Positions 13,401 to 26,233 of a DNA stretch of 64,000 nucleotides are shown here, in pieces (the first letter of the stretch is position 1; each line of letters starts with the position of its first letter). Made by a program: the position numbers and the translations under genes. This DNA is from Avena insularis. Its lineage: Eukaryota > Streptophyta > Magnoliopsida > Poales > Poaceae. The stretch spans positions 531,386,682 through 531,450,681 of the forward strand of contig CM042684.1 of the NCBI GenBank assembly GCA_023614405.1. The letters run 5' to 3'. The notes beneath the pieces are model-generated. The model ran no database searches and was not told the origin of the DNA. It saw only the letters and a list, made by a program, of their open reading frames with translations.

Positions 13401-16300
13401 GTCTAATGGTCGTTGTAAATCGCCCTAAAACCCCAGAACTGTGGCAATACCTCATGAAAACGGTCATAAAACACAAAACTATTTAATTTTTGGTCATCCC
13501 TTAAACATGCATCGGATCTAACGGCCCATGCAAATCCCCATGGAGTACCAAAACAAAGGTGCAATAGCTCATGAAAACGGCCAGAAATAACGACGAAGTT
13601 TTTGTCATAACTCTCAAACATGTATCGTGTCTCGTGATCAAGTAAACTCGTGGAGCGCCAAAACAATGTCCAATATATCATGAAAACAGCCGTAAATCAT
13701 GAAAAACGACGAGTTTTTGGTCATAACTCTCAGACATGTATCGGGTCTTAGGGACGTTGTAAATCCCCACTAGAACCACAAACCGTGGGCAATAACTCAT
13801 GAAAACGGCCATAATACGCGAAATCAACGAGTTTTTGGTTAGAACTCTCAAACATGTATCGGGTCTAACGAGCCATGCAAATCCCCCTGGAAACTCCCAC
13901 TGTAGGTAATAGAGCATGAAAACAGCCATCAAACATAAAAACAACAAGTGTTTGGTCATGCCCTCAAACATGTATCTGGTCTAATGGTCGTTGTAAATCG
14001 CCCTGAAACCCTAGAACTGTGGCAATACCTCATGAAAACGGTCATAAAACACAAAAACGACGAATTTTTGGTCATCCCCTTAAACATTAATCGTATCTAT
14101 CTGTCCATGCAAATCCCCATGGAGCACCAAAACAGTGTGCAATAGCTCATGAAAACGGCCATAAAATGCAAAAACAACCAGTTTTTGGTCATAACTCTCA
14201 AACATCTATCAGGTCTTAGGATCCTTGTAAATCCCCTCGAGCACCAAAACAATGTCCAATAGCTCATGAAAACGACCGTAAAACGTGAAAAACGACGAGT
14301 TTTTGGTCATAACTCTCGGACAGGTATCGGGTGTTAGGGACGTTGTAAATCCCCACTGGAACCCCAAACTATGGGCAATAACTCGTGAAAACGGCCATAA
14401 TACGTGAAATCAACGAGTTTTTGGTTCGAACTCTCAAACATGTATCGGGTCTAACGAGCCATGCAAATCCCCCCTGGAAACTCACACTGTAGGTAATAGA
14501 GCATGAAAACGGCCATAAAACTTAAAACAACAAGTTTTTGGTCATGCCCTCAAAAATGTATCGGGTCTAATGGTCGTTGTAAATCGCCCTGAAACCCTAG
14601 AACTGTGGCAATACCGAATGAAAGCGGTCATAAAACACAAAAAACGACAAATTTTTGGTCATCCCCTTAAACATGCATCGAATCTAACGGTCCATGCAAA
14701 TCCCCATGGAGCACCAAAACAGTCTGCAATAGCTCATGAAAACGGCCGTAAAACGCGAAAACAACGAGTTTCTGGTCATAACTCTCAAACATGTATCAGG
14801 TCTTAGGATCGTTGTAAATCCCCTTCGAGCCCCAAAACAGTGTCCAATAGCTCATGAAAATGGCCGTCAACCGTGAAAAACGACGAGTTTTTGGTCATAA
14901 CTCTCAAACATGTATCGGGTCTTAGGGTCGTTGTAAATCCCCACTGGAACCCCAAGCATGTGGGCCATAACTCGTGAAAACGGCCATAATACGCGAAATC
15001 GATGAGTTTTTGGTTAGAACTCTCAAACATGTATCGGGTCTAACGAGCCATGAAAATCCCCCTGGAAACTCACAATTGTAGGTAATAGAGCATGGAAATG
15101 ACCATAAAACATTAAAACAACAAGTTTTGGTCATGCCCTCAAACATGTATCGGGTCTAATGCTCGTTGTAAATCGCCTTGAAACCCTAGAACCGTGGCAA
15201 TACCTCATGAAAACGGTAATAAAACACAAAAATGACGAATTATTGGTCATACCCTTAAACATTAATCGTATCTATCGGTCCATGCAAATCCCCATGGAGC
15301 ACCAAAACAGTGTGCAATAGCTCATGAAAACGGCCATAAAACGCGAAAACAACCAGTTTTTGGTCATAACTCTCAAACATGTATCATGTCTTAGGATCAT
15401 TGTAAATCCCCCTGGAGCACCAAAACAGTGTCCAATAGCTCACGAAAACGGCCGTAAAACGTGAAAAACAACGAGTTTTTGGTCATAACTCTCAGACATG
15501 TATTGGGTCTTAGGGACGTTGTAAATCCCCACTAGAACCACAAACCGTGGGCAATAACTCATGAAAACGGCCATAATACGCGAAATCAACGAGTTTTTGG
15601 TTAGAACTCTCAAACATGTATCGGGTCTAACGAGCCATGATAATCCCCCTGGAAACTCGCACTGTAGGTAATAGAGCATGAAAACGGCCATCAAACATAA
15701 AACCAACAAGTTTTTGGTCAAGCCCTCAAACATGTATCGGGTCTAATGGTCGTTGTAAATCGCCCTAAAACCCTAGAACTGTGGCAATACCTCATGAAAA
15801 CGGTCATAAAACACAAAAACGACGAATTTTTGGTCATCCCCTTAAACATGCATCGGATCTAACGGTCCATGCAAATCCCCATGGAGTACCAAAACAGTGT
15901 GCAATAGCTCATGAAAACGGCCGTAAAACGCAAATAACGACGAGTTTTTTGTCATAACTCTCAAACATGTATCAGGTCTCAGGATCGTTGTAAATCCCCG
16001 TGGAGCGCCAAAACAATGTCCAATATATCATGAAAACAGCCGTAAATCATGAAAAACGACGAGTTTTTGGTCATAACTCTCAGACATGTATCGGGTCTTA
16101 GGGACGTTGTAAATCCCCACTGGAACCCTGAAACTGTGGGCAATAACTCGTGAAAACGGCCATAATACGCGAAATCAACAAGTTTTTGGTTAGAACTCTC
16201 AAACATGTATCGGGTCTAATGAGCCATGCAAATCCCCCTGGAAACTCCCACTGTAGGTAATAGAGCATGAAAACAGCCATCAAACATAAAAACAACAAGT
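10500..16300 (+). repeat. Second satellite domain with 4-HOR periodicity
   Basis: The variant ACCGAATGAAAGCGG occurs near 10513, 11100, 12272 and 14612, at spacings of about 587, 1172 and 2340 bp. The block at 12231-13393 recurs at 14570-15733 with an offset of 2339-2340 bp. These are integer multiples of the HOR but use variants different from the 2.3-9.2 kb domain, so this is a separately homogenised domain. Confidence 0.8.
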
Positions 16301-19300
16301 TTTTGGTCATGCCCTCAAACATGTATCTGGTCTAATGGTCGTTGTAAATCGCCCTGAAACCCTAGAACTATGGCAATACCTCATGAAAACGGTCATAAAA
16401 CACAAAAACGACGAATTTTTGGTCATCCCCTTAAACATGCATCGGATCTAACGGTCCATGCAAATCCCCATGGAGTACCAAAACCGTGTGCAATAGCTCA
16501 TGAAAACGGCCGTAAAACGCAAATAACAACCAGTTTTTTGTCATAACTCTCAAACATGTATCAGGTCTCAGGATCGTTGTAAATCCCCCTAGAGCACCAA
16601 AACAGTGTCCAATAGCTCATGAAAACAGCCGTAAAACATAAAAAACGACGAGTTTTTGGTCATAACTCTCAGACATGTATCAGGTCTTAGGGACGTTGTA
16701 AATCAACAGTAGAACCCTGAAACTGTGGGCAATAACTCGTGAAAACAGCCATAATACGCGAAATCAACAAGTTTTTGGTTAGAACTCTCAAACATGTATC
16801 GAGTCTAACAAGCCATGCAAATCCCCCTGGAAACTCCCACTGTAGGTAATAGAGCATGAAAACAGCCATCAAACATAAAAACAACAAGTTTTTGGTCATG
16901 CCCTCAAACATGTATCTGGTCTAATGGTCATGCCCTGAAACCCTAGAACTGTGGCAATACCTCATGAAAGCGGTCATAAAACACAAAAAACGACGAATTT
17001 TTGGTCATCCCCTTAAACATGCATCGGATCTAACTATGCATGCAAATCCCCATGGAGCACCAAAACGGTGTGCAATAGCTCATGAAAACGGCCATAAAAC
17101 GCAAAAACAACCAGTTTTTGGTCATAACTCTCAAACATGTATCAGGTCTTAGGATCCTTGTAAATCCCCTAGAGCACCAAAACAGTGTCCAATAGCTCAT
17201 GAAAACGGCCGTAAAACGTGAAAAACGACGAGTTTTTGGTCATAACTCTCAGACATGTATCGGGTCTTAGGGTCGTTGTAAATCCCCACTAGAACCCCAA
17301 AACTGTGGGCAATAACTCTTGAAAACAGCCATAATACGCGAAATCGACGAGTTTTTGGTTAGAACTCTCAAACATGTATTGGGTCTAATGAGCCATGCAA
17401 ATCCCCTTGGAAACTCGCACTGTAGGTAATAGAGCATGAAAACGTCCATAAAACTAAAAAACAACAAGTTTTTGGTCATGCCCTCAAAAATGTATCGGAT
17501 CTAATGGTCGTTGCAAATCGCCCTGAAACCCTAGAACTGTGGCAATACCTCATGAAAATGGAAATAAAACACAAAAATGACGAATTTTTGGTTATCCCCT
17601 TCAACATTAATCGTATCTATCGGTCCATGCAAATCCCCATGGAGCACCAAAACAGTGTGCAATAGCTCATGAAAACGGCCGTAAAACGCGAAAACAACTA
17701 GTTTTTTTGTCATAACTCTCAACCATGTATCAGGTCTTAGGATCGTTGTAAATCCCCTTCGAGCGCCAAAACAGTGTCCAATATCTCATGAAAACGGCCG
17801 TAAAACGTGAATAACGACGAGTTTTTGGTCATAACTCTCAAACATGTATCGGGTCTTAGGGACGTTGTAAATCATCACTAGAACCCCAAACTGTGGGCAA
17901 TAACTCGTGAAAACGGCCATAATACGCGAAATCAACTAGTTTTTGGTTAGAACTCTCAAACATGTATCGGGTCTAACGATCCATGCAAATCCCCCTGGAA
18001 ACTCCCACTGTAGGTAATAGAGCATGAAAACAACCATCAAACATAAAAACAACAAGTTTTTGGTCATGCCCTCAAACATGTATCGGGTCTAATGGTCGTT
18101 GTAAATCGCCCTGAAACCCTAGAACTGTGGCAATACCTCATGAAAACGGTCATAATACACAAAAACGATGAATTATTGGTCATCCGCTTAAACATTAATC
18201 GTATCTATTTGTCCATGCAAATCCCCATGGAGCACCAAAACAGTGTGCAATAGCTCATGAAAACGGCCATCAAATGCAAAAACAACCAGTTTTTGGTCAT
18301 AACTCTCAAACATCTATCAGGTCTTAGGATCCTTGTGAATCCCCTGGAGCACCAAAACAGTGTCCAATAGCTCATGAAAACGGCCGTAAAACGTGAAAAA
18401 CGACGAGTTTTTGGTCATAACTCTCAGACATGTATCGGGTCTTAGGGACGTTGTAAATCCCCACTGGAACCCCAAACTATGGGTAATAACTCGTGAAAAC
18501 GGCCATAATACGTGAAATCAATGAGTTTTTGGTTCGAACTCTCAGAGATGTATCGGGTCTAACGAGCCATGCAAATCCCCCCTAGAAACTCACACTGTAG
18601 GTAATAGAGCATGAAAACGGCCATCAAACATAAAAACAACAAGTTTTTGGTCATGCCCTCAAACATCGGGTCTAATGGTCGTTGTAAATCGCCCTGAAAC
18701 CCTAGAACTGTGGCAATACCTCATGAAAACGGTAATAAAACACAAAAATGACGAATTTTTGGTCATGCCCTTAAACATTAATCGTATCTATCGGTCCATG
18801 CAAATCCCCATGGAGCACCAAAACAGTGTGCAATAGCTCATGAAAACGGCCATAAAACGCAAAAACAACCAGTTTTTGGTCATAACTCTCAAACATGTAT
18901 CAGGTGTAAATCCCCCTAGAGCACCAAGAGAGTGTGCAATAGCTCATTAAAACGGCCGGAAAACGTGAAAAACGACGAGCTTTTGGTCATAACTCTCAGA
19001 AATGTATCGCGTCTTAGGGACGTTGTAAATCATCACTAGAACCCCAAACTGTGGGCAATAACTCGTGAAAACGGCCATAATACGCGAAATCAATGAGTTT
19101 TTGGTTAGAACTCTCAAACATGTATCGAGTCTAACGAGCCATGCAAATCCCCCTAGAAACTCGCATTGTAGGTAATAGAGCATGAAAACGTCCATAAAAC
19201 ATAAAAAACAACAAGTTTTGGGTCATGCCCTCAAACATGTATCGGGTCTAATGGTTGTTGTAAAAAGCCCTGAAACCCTAAAACTGTGGCAATACCTCAT

Positions 19301-20730
19301 GAAAGCGGTCATAAAACACAAAAAACGACAAATTTTTGGTCATCCCCTTAAACATGCATCGGTTCTAACTGTCCATGCAAATCCCCATGGAGCACCAAAA
19401 CGGTGTGCAATAGCTCATGAAAACGGCCATAAAACGCAAAAACAACCAGTTTTTGGTCATAACTCTCAAACATGTATCAGGTCATAGGATCCTTGTAAAT
19501 CCCCTGGAGCACCAAAACAGTGTCCAATAGCTCATGAAAACGGCCGTAAAACGTGAAAAACGACGAGTTTTTGGTCATAACTCTCAGACATGTATCGGGT
19601 CTTAGGGACGTTGTAAATCCCCACTAGAACCCCAAACTGTGGGCCATAACTCGTGAAAACGGCCATAATACGCGAAATCAACGAGTTTTTGGTTAGAACT
19701 CTCAAACATGTATCGGGTCCAATGAGCCATGCAAATCCCCCTAGAAACTCGCACTGTAGGTAATAGAGCATGAAAACGGCCATCAAACATAAAAACAACA
19801 AGTTTTTGGTCATGCCCTCAAAAATGTATCGCGTCTAATGCTCATTGTAAATCGCCTTGAAACCCTAGAACCGTGGCAATACCTCATGAAAACGGTAATA
19901 AAACACAAAAATGACGAATTATTGGTCATACCCTTAAACATTAATCGTATCTATCGGTCCATGCAAATCCCCATGGAGCACCAAAACAGTGTGCAATAGC
20001 TCATGAAAACGGCCATAAAACGCAAAAACAACCAGTTTTTGGTCATAACTCTCAAACATGTATTAGGTCATAGGATCCTTGTAAATCCCCTGGAGCACCA
20101 AAACAGTGTCCAATAGCTCATGAAAACGGCCGCAAAACGTGAAAAACGACGAGTTTTTGGTCATAACTCTCAAACATGTATCGGGTCTTAGGGTCGTTGT
20201 AAATCCCCACTACAACCCCAAGCATGTGGGCCATAACTCGTGAAAACGGCCATAATACGCGAAATCGAGGAGTTTTTGGTTAGAACTCTCAAACATGTAC
20301 CGGGTCTAACGAGCCATGCAAATCCCCCTGGAAACTCATAATTGTAGGTAATAGAGCATGGAAATGACCATAAAACATTAAAACAACAAGTTTTTGGTCA
20401 TGCCCTCAAACATGTATCGAGTCTAATGGTCGTTGTAAATCGCCCTGAAACCCTAGAACTGTGGCAATACCTCATGAAAACGGTCATAAAACACAAAAAC
20501 GACGAATTTTTGGTCATCCCCTTAGAGATGCATCGGATCTAACGGTCCATGCAAATTCCCATGGAGCACCAAAACAGTGTGCAATAGCTCATGAAAACAG
20601 CCGTAAAACGCAAAAAAAGACGAGTTTTTTGTCATAACTCTCAAACATGTATCAGGTCTCAGGATCGTTGTGAACCCCCCTGGAGCGCCAAAATAGTGTC
20701 CAATAGCTCATGAGAACGGCCGTAAAACGT

Positions 20731-23700
20731 GAAAAACGATTAGTTTTTGGTCATAACTCTCAAACATGTATCGGATCTTAGGGTTGATGTAAATCCCCAC
20801 TGGAACCCCAAGCATGTGGGCAATAACTCGTGAAAACGGCCATAATACGTGAAATCGATGAGTTTTTGGTTAGAACTCTCAAACATGTACCGGGTCTAAC
20901 GAGCCATGCAAATCCCCCTGGAAACTCATAATTGTAGGTAATAGAGCATGGAAATGACCATAAAACATTAAAACAACAAGTTTTTGGTCATGCCCTCAAA
21001 CATGTATCGAGTCTAATGGTCGTTGTAAATCGCCCTGAAACCCTAGAACTGTGGCAATACCTCATGAAAACCGTCATAAAACACAAAAACGACGAATTTT
21101 TGGTCATCCCCTTAGACATGCATCGGATCTAACGGTCCATGCAAATTCCCATGGAGCACCAAAACAGTGTGCAATAGCTCATGAAAACAGCCGTAAAACG
21201 CAAAAAACGACGAGTTTTTTGTCATAACTCTCAAACATGTATCAGGTCTCAGGATCATTGTATATCCCCGTGGAGCACCAAAACAGTGTCCAATAGATCA
21301 TGAAAACAGCCGTAAAACATGAAAAACGGCGAGTTTTTGGTCGTAACTCTCAAACATGTATCGGGTCTTAGGCTCGTTGTAAATCCCCACTGGAACCCCA
21401 AAACTGTGGGCAATAACTCGTGAAAACAGCCATAATACGCGAAATCGACGAGTTTTTGGTTACAACTCTCAAACATGTATTGGGTCTAATAAGCCATCCA
21501 AATCCCCTTGGAAACTCGCACTGTAGGTATTAGAGCATGAAAACATCCATAAAACTTTAAAACAACAAGTTTTTGGTCATGCCCTAAAAAATGTATCGGG
21601 ACTAATGGTCGTTGTAAATCGCCCTGAAACCCTATAACTGTGGCAATACCTCATGAAAGCGGTCAGAAAACACAAAAAACGACAATTTTTTGGTCATCCC
21701 CTTAAACATGCACTGGATCTAATGGTCCATGCAAATCCCCATGGAGCACCAAAACAGTGTGCAATAGCTCATGAAACGGCCGTAAAACGCGAAAACAACG
21801 AGTTTCTGGTCATAACTCTCAAACATGTATCAGGTCTTAGGATCGTTGTAAATCCCCTTCGAGCGCCAAAACAGTGTCCAATAGCTCATGAAAATGGCCT
21901 TAAAACGTGAAACATGACGAGTTTTTGGTCATAACTCTCAAACATGTATCGGGTCTTAGGGTCGTTGTAAATCAACACTAGAACCCCATGCATGTGGGCA
22001 ATAACTCATGAAAACGGCTATAATATGCGAAATCGATGAGTTTTTGGTTAGAACTCTCAAACATGTATCGGGTCTAACGAGCCATGAAAATCCCCATGGA
22101 AACTCACAATTGTAGGTAATAGAGCATGGAAATGACCATAACACATTAAAACAACAAGTTTTTGGTCATGCCCTCAAACTGTATCGGGTCTAATGCTCGT
22201 TGTAAATCGCCTTGAAACCCTAGAAGTGTGGTAATACCTCATGAAAACGGTCATAAAACACAAAAACACAAGAAGTTTTGGTCATCCCCTTAAACATTAA
22301 TCGTATCTAGCGGTCCATGCAAAACCCCATGGAGCACCAAAACAGTGTGTAATTGCTCATGAAAACGACCATAAAACGCGAAAACGACAAGTTTCTGGTC
22401 ATAACTCTCAAACATTTATCAGGTCTTAGGATCATTGTAAATCCCCGTAGAGCACCAAAACAGTGTCCAATAGCTCATGAAAACGGCCGTAAAACGTTAA
22501 AAACAATGAGTTTTTGGTCAAAACTCTCAAACATGTATCGAGTCTTAGGGTCATTGAAAATCCCCACTAGAACCCCAAAACTGTGGGCAATAACTCGTGA
22601 AAACAACCATAATACGCGAAATCGACGAGTTTTTGGTTAGAACTCTCAAACATGTATTGGGTCTAATGAGCCATGCAAATCCCCTTGGAAACTCGCACTG
22701 TAGGTAATAGAGCATGAAAACGTCCAAAAAACTTAAAAACTACAAGTTTTTGGTCATGCCCTCAAAACTGTATCGGGTCTAACGGTCGTTGTAAATCGCC
22801 CTGAAACCCTAGAGTTATGGCAATACCTCATGAAAGCGACCATAAAACACAAAAAACGAAAAATTTTTGGTCATCCCCTTAAACATGCATCGGATCTAAC
22901 GGTCCATGCAAATCCCCATGAAGCACCAAAACAGTGTGCAATAGCTCATGAAAATTGCCAATAACGTAAAATGACGAAGTTCGGTCATAACTCTCAAACA
23001 TGTATCAGGTCTTAGGATCGTTGTAAATCCTCTTCGAGCGCCAAAACAGTGTCCAATATCTCATGAAAACGGTCGTAAAACATGAAAAACGACGAGTTTT
23101 TGGTCATAACTCTCAAACATGTACCGGGTCTTAGGGTCGTTGTAAATCCCCACTGGAACCCCAAAACTGTGGGAAATAACTCGTAAAAATGGCCATAATA
23201 CGCGAAATCGACGAGTTTTTGGTTAGAACTCTCAAACATGTATCGGGTCTAACGAGCCATGAAAATCCCCCTGGAAAATCACAATTGTAGGTAATAGAGC
23301 ATGGAAATGACCATAAAACATTAAAACAACAAGTTTTTGGTCATGCCCTCAAACATGTATCGGGTCTAATGGTCATTGTAAATCGCCTTGAAACCCTAGA
23401 ACTGTGGCAATACCTCATGAAAACGGTCATAAAACACAAAAACACAAGAAGTTTTGGTCATCCCCTTAAACATTAATTGTATCTAATGGTCCATGCAAAT
23501 CCCCATGGAGAACCAAAACAGTGTGCAATAGCGCATGAAAACGGCCGTAAAACGCGAAAACGACGAGGTTCTGGTCATAACTCTCAAACATGTATCAGGT
23601 CTTAGGATCATTGTAAACCCCCCTAGAGCACCAAAACAGTGTCCAATAGCTCATGAAAACGGCCGTAAAACATGAAAAACAATGAGTTTTTGGTCAAAAC

Positions 23701-23935
23701 TCTCAGACATGTATCGAGTCTTGGGGTCGTTGTAAATCACCACTAGAACCCCAAAACCATGGGAAACAACTCGTGAAAATAACCATAATACGCGAAATCG
23801 ATGAGTTTTTGGTTAGATCTCTCAAACATGTATCGGGTCTAACGAGCCATGCAAATCCCCCTGGAAACTCACAATTGTAGGTAATAGAGCATGGAAATGA
23901 CCATAAAACATTAAAACAACAAGTTTTTGGTCAAG
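20731..23935 (+). repeat. Satellite segmental duplication, copy 1 (partner at 31763)
   Basis: This segment is nearly identical to 31763-34967 at a constant offset of 11032-11035 bp. They share rare variants such as ATCGGATCTTAGGGTTGATG (20769 and 31801), a TTCCCATGGAGC change, ATGTACCGGG, and CACAAGAAGTTTTGG. The offset drops to about 10562 beyond 24400: copy 2 lacks about 471 bp, equal to four monomers, which copy 1 has at 23940-24400. Confidence 0.85.
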
Positions 23936-25742
23936 CCCTGAAACAAGTATCGGGTCTAATGCTTGTTGTAAATCGCCCTGAAACCCAGGAACTGTGTCAA
24001 TACCTCATGAAAATGGTCATAAAACACAAAAACGACGAATTTTTGGTCATCCCCATAAACATGCATCGGATCTAACGGTCCATGCAAATCCCCATGGAGC
24101 ACCAAACAGTGTCCAATAGCTCATGAAAACGGCCGTAAAACGTGAAAAACGACGAGTTTTTGGTCATAACTCTCAGGCATGTATCGGGTCTTAGGGTCGT
24201 TGTAAATCCCCACTAGAACCCCAAACTATGGGCAAAAACTCGTGAAAACGGCCATAATACGCGAAATCAACGAGTTTTTGGTTAGAACTCTCAAACATGT
24301 ATCGAGGGTCTAACGAGCCATGCAAATCCCCCTGGATACTCGCACTGTAGGTAATAGAGCATGAAAACAGCCATAAAACATAAAAACAACAAGTTTTTGG
24401 TCATGCCCTCAAACATGTATCGGGTCTAATGGTCGTTGTATATCGACCTGAAACCCTAGAACTGTGGCAATACCTCATGAAAACGGTCATAAAACACAAA
24501 AACGACGAATTTTCGGTCATCCCCTTAAACATGCATCGGATCTAACGGTCCATGCAAATCCCCATGGAGCACCAAAACAGTGTGCAATAGCTTATGTAAA
24601 CGGCCGTAAAACGCAAAAAACGACAAGTTTTTTGTCATCACTCTCAAACATGTATCAGGTCTCGGGATCGTTGTAAATCTCCCTGGAGCGCCAAAACAGT
24701 GTCCAATAGATCATGAAAATGGCCGTAAAACATGAAAAACGGCGAGTTTTTGGTCATAACTCTCAAACATGTATCGGGTCTTAGGGTCGTTGTAAATCCC
24801 CACTAGAACCCCAAAACTGTGGGCAATTACTCGTGAAAATAGCCATAATACGCAAAATCGACGAGTTTTTGGTTAGAACTCTCAAACATGTATTGGGTCT
24901 AATGAGCCATGCAAATCCCCTTGGAAACTCGCACTGTAGGTAATAGAGCATGAAAACGTCCATAAAACTTAAAAACAACATGCATCGGATCTAACGGTCC
25001 ATGCAAATCCCCATGGAGCACCAAAACAGTGTGCAATAGCTCATGAAAACGGTCGTAAAACGCGAAAACAACGAGTTTCTGGTCATAACTCTCAAACATG
25101 TATCAGGTCTTAGGATCGTTGTAAATCCCCTTCGAGCACCAAAACAGTGTCCAATAGCTCATGAAAATGGCCGTAAACCGTGAAAAACGACGAGTTTTTG
25201 GTCATAACTCTCAAACATGTATCGGGTCTTAAGGCCATTGTAAATCCCCACTGGAACCCCAAGCATGTGGGCAATAACTCGTGAAAACGACCATAATACG
25301 CAAAATCGATGAGTTTTTGGTTAGAACTCTCAAACATGTATCGGGTCTAACGAGCCATGCAAATCCCCCTGGAAACTCTCAATTGTAGATAATAGAGCAT
25401 GGAAGTGACCATAAAACATCAAAACAACAAGTTTTTGGTCATGCCCTCAAACGTGTATCGGGTCTAATGCTCGTTGTAAATCGCCTTGAAAACGGTCATA
25501 AAACACAAAAACAACGAATTTTTGGTCATCTGCTTAAACATTAATCGTATCTATATGTCCATGCAAATCCCCATGGAGCACCAAAACAGTGTGCAATAGC
25601 TCATGAAAACGGCCGTAAAACGCGAAAACAACGAGTTTCTAATCATAACTCTCAAACATGTATCAGGTTTTAGGATCGTTGTAAATCCCCTTCGAGCGCC
25701 AAAACAGTGTCCAATAGCTCATGAAAATGGTCGTAAACCGTG

Positions 25743-26233
25743 TGACATGGGTATACCCTGCAGGTACTCGAACTTGGTATATACGGTCCAAATACGTATA
25801 GGCCCACGGTGTCGCCAAGGCCCAGAAAGAAGGACTCGAGTAACCTGCGGACTCTCGATTGCTTGAATAACAAGAGAAAGCTGAAGATAGAAAGTTTGAA
25901 AGGGAAAAACCCTAACTTGGAACCGACTCGACCTGCTACCCGAGACCTAGCCTATCTATATAAGGGCTAGGAGGGGGCGGTGAGGAGGACACACGTAACC
26001 CTAGCTTCCACAAACCCTCGCCAGATTGCATCTATGCACCGTTGTAACTTTCGACTCCCTCAATAATTCCACGAGCAGACAAGCAGGAGTAGGGACCTCT
26101 ACGAGGCCTGAACCTGGGTAAATCCTTTGTCCCCTGTGTGCTTGTTTGCTAGCCGATAGATGTCTCCAGCGCTCCCTCCTTCTCCAAAACCCAAGTCCAT
26201 AACAATGGGCATTGATGAGTTAAACCCTCGTCA
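25743..26233 (+). repeat. 5' LTR of the embedded gypsy element (491 bp)
   Basis: It begins TGACATGGGTATACC and ends CCCTCGTCA, so the termini TGAC...GTCA form a short perfect inverted repeat. It has a TATATAAG at 25957-25964. Positions are corroborated by the second copy at 62294-62780, which aligns over its whole length with scattered differences. Confidence 0.88.
25957..25964 (+). promoter_or_regulatory. TATA box of the embedded LTR
   Basis: TATATAAG sits 214 bp into the LTR in sense orientation. The equivalent TATATAAAG in the second copy is at 62506-62514. Confidence 0.6.

Larger units (their letters stand above)
2109..25742 (+). repeat. Satellite array, left block: 117-bp monomers in a 588-bp five-monomer HOR
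   Basis: A head-to-tail array. Each monomer carries a TGAAAACGG..ATAA core, a GAGTTTTTGGT box, an AAACATGTATCGG box and a GTAAATC or GCAAATCCCC segment. Five subtypes alternate in fixed order, distinguishable after ATGTATCGG: A (GTCTTAGGGTCG), B (GTCTAACGAGCC), C (GTCTAATGGTCG), D (ATGCATCGGATCTAACGG) and E (ATCAGGTCTCAGG). Measured spacings of the ACATG box from 3371 are 119, 116, 116, 118 and 118 bp, summing to 587. The A-type box recurs at 2784, 3371, 3958 and 4546. The block holds about 40 HOR equivalents. The first monomer follows the LTR at about 2109, and the last stops inside an A monomer at 25742 where a retroelement begins. No monomer is inverted. Several are chimeric or deleted, for example at 2636-2784, 9287-9300 and 24961-24990. 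ORFs of 60-130 codons inside the array are by-products of the repeat. Confidence 0.97.
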
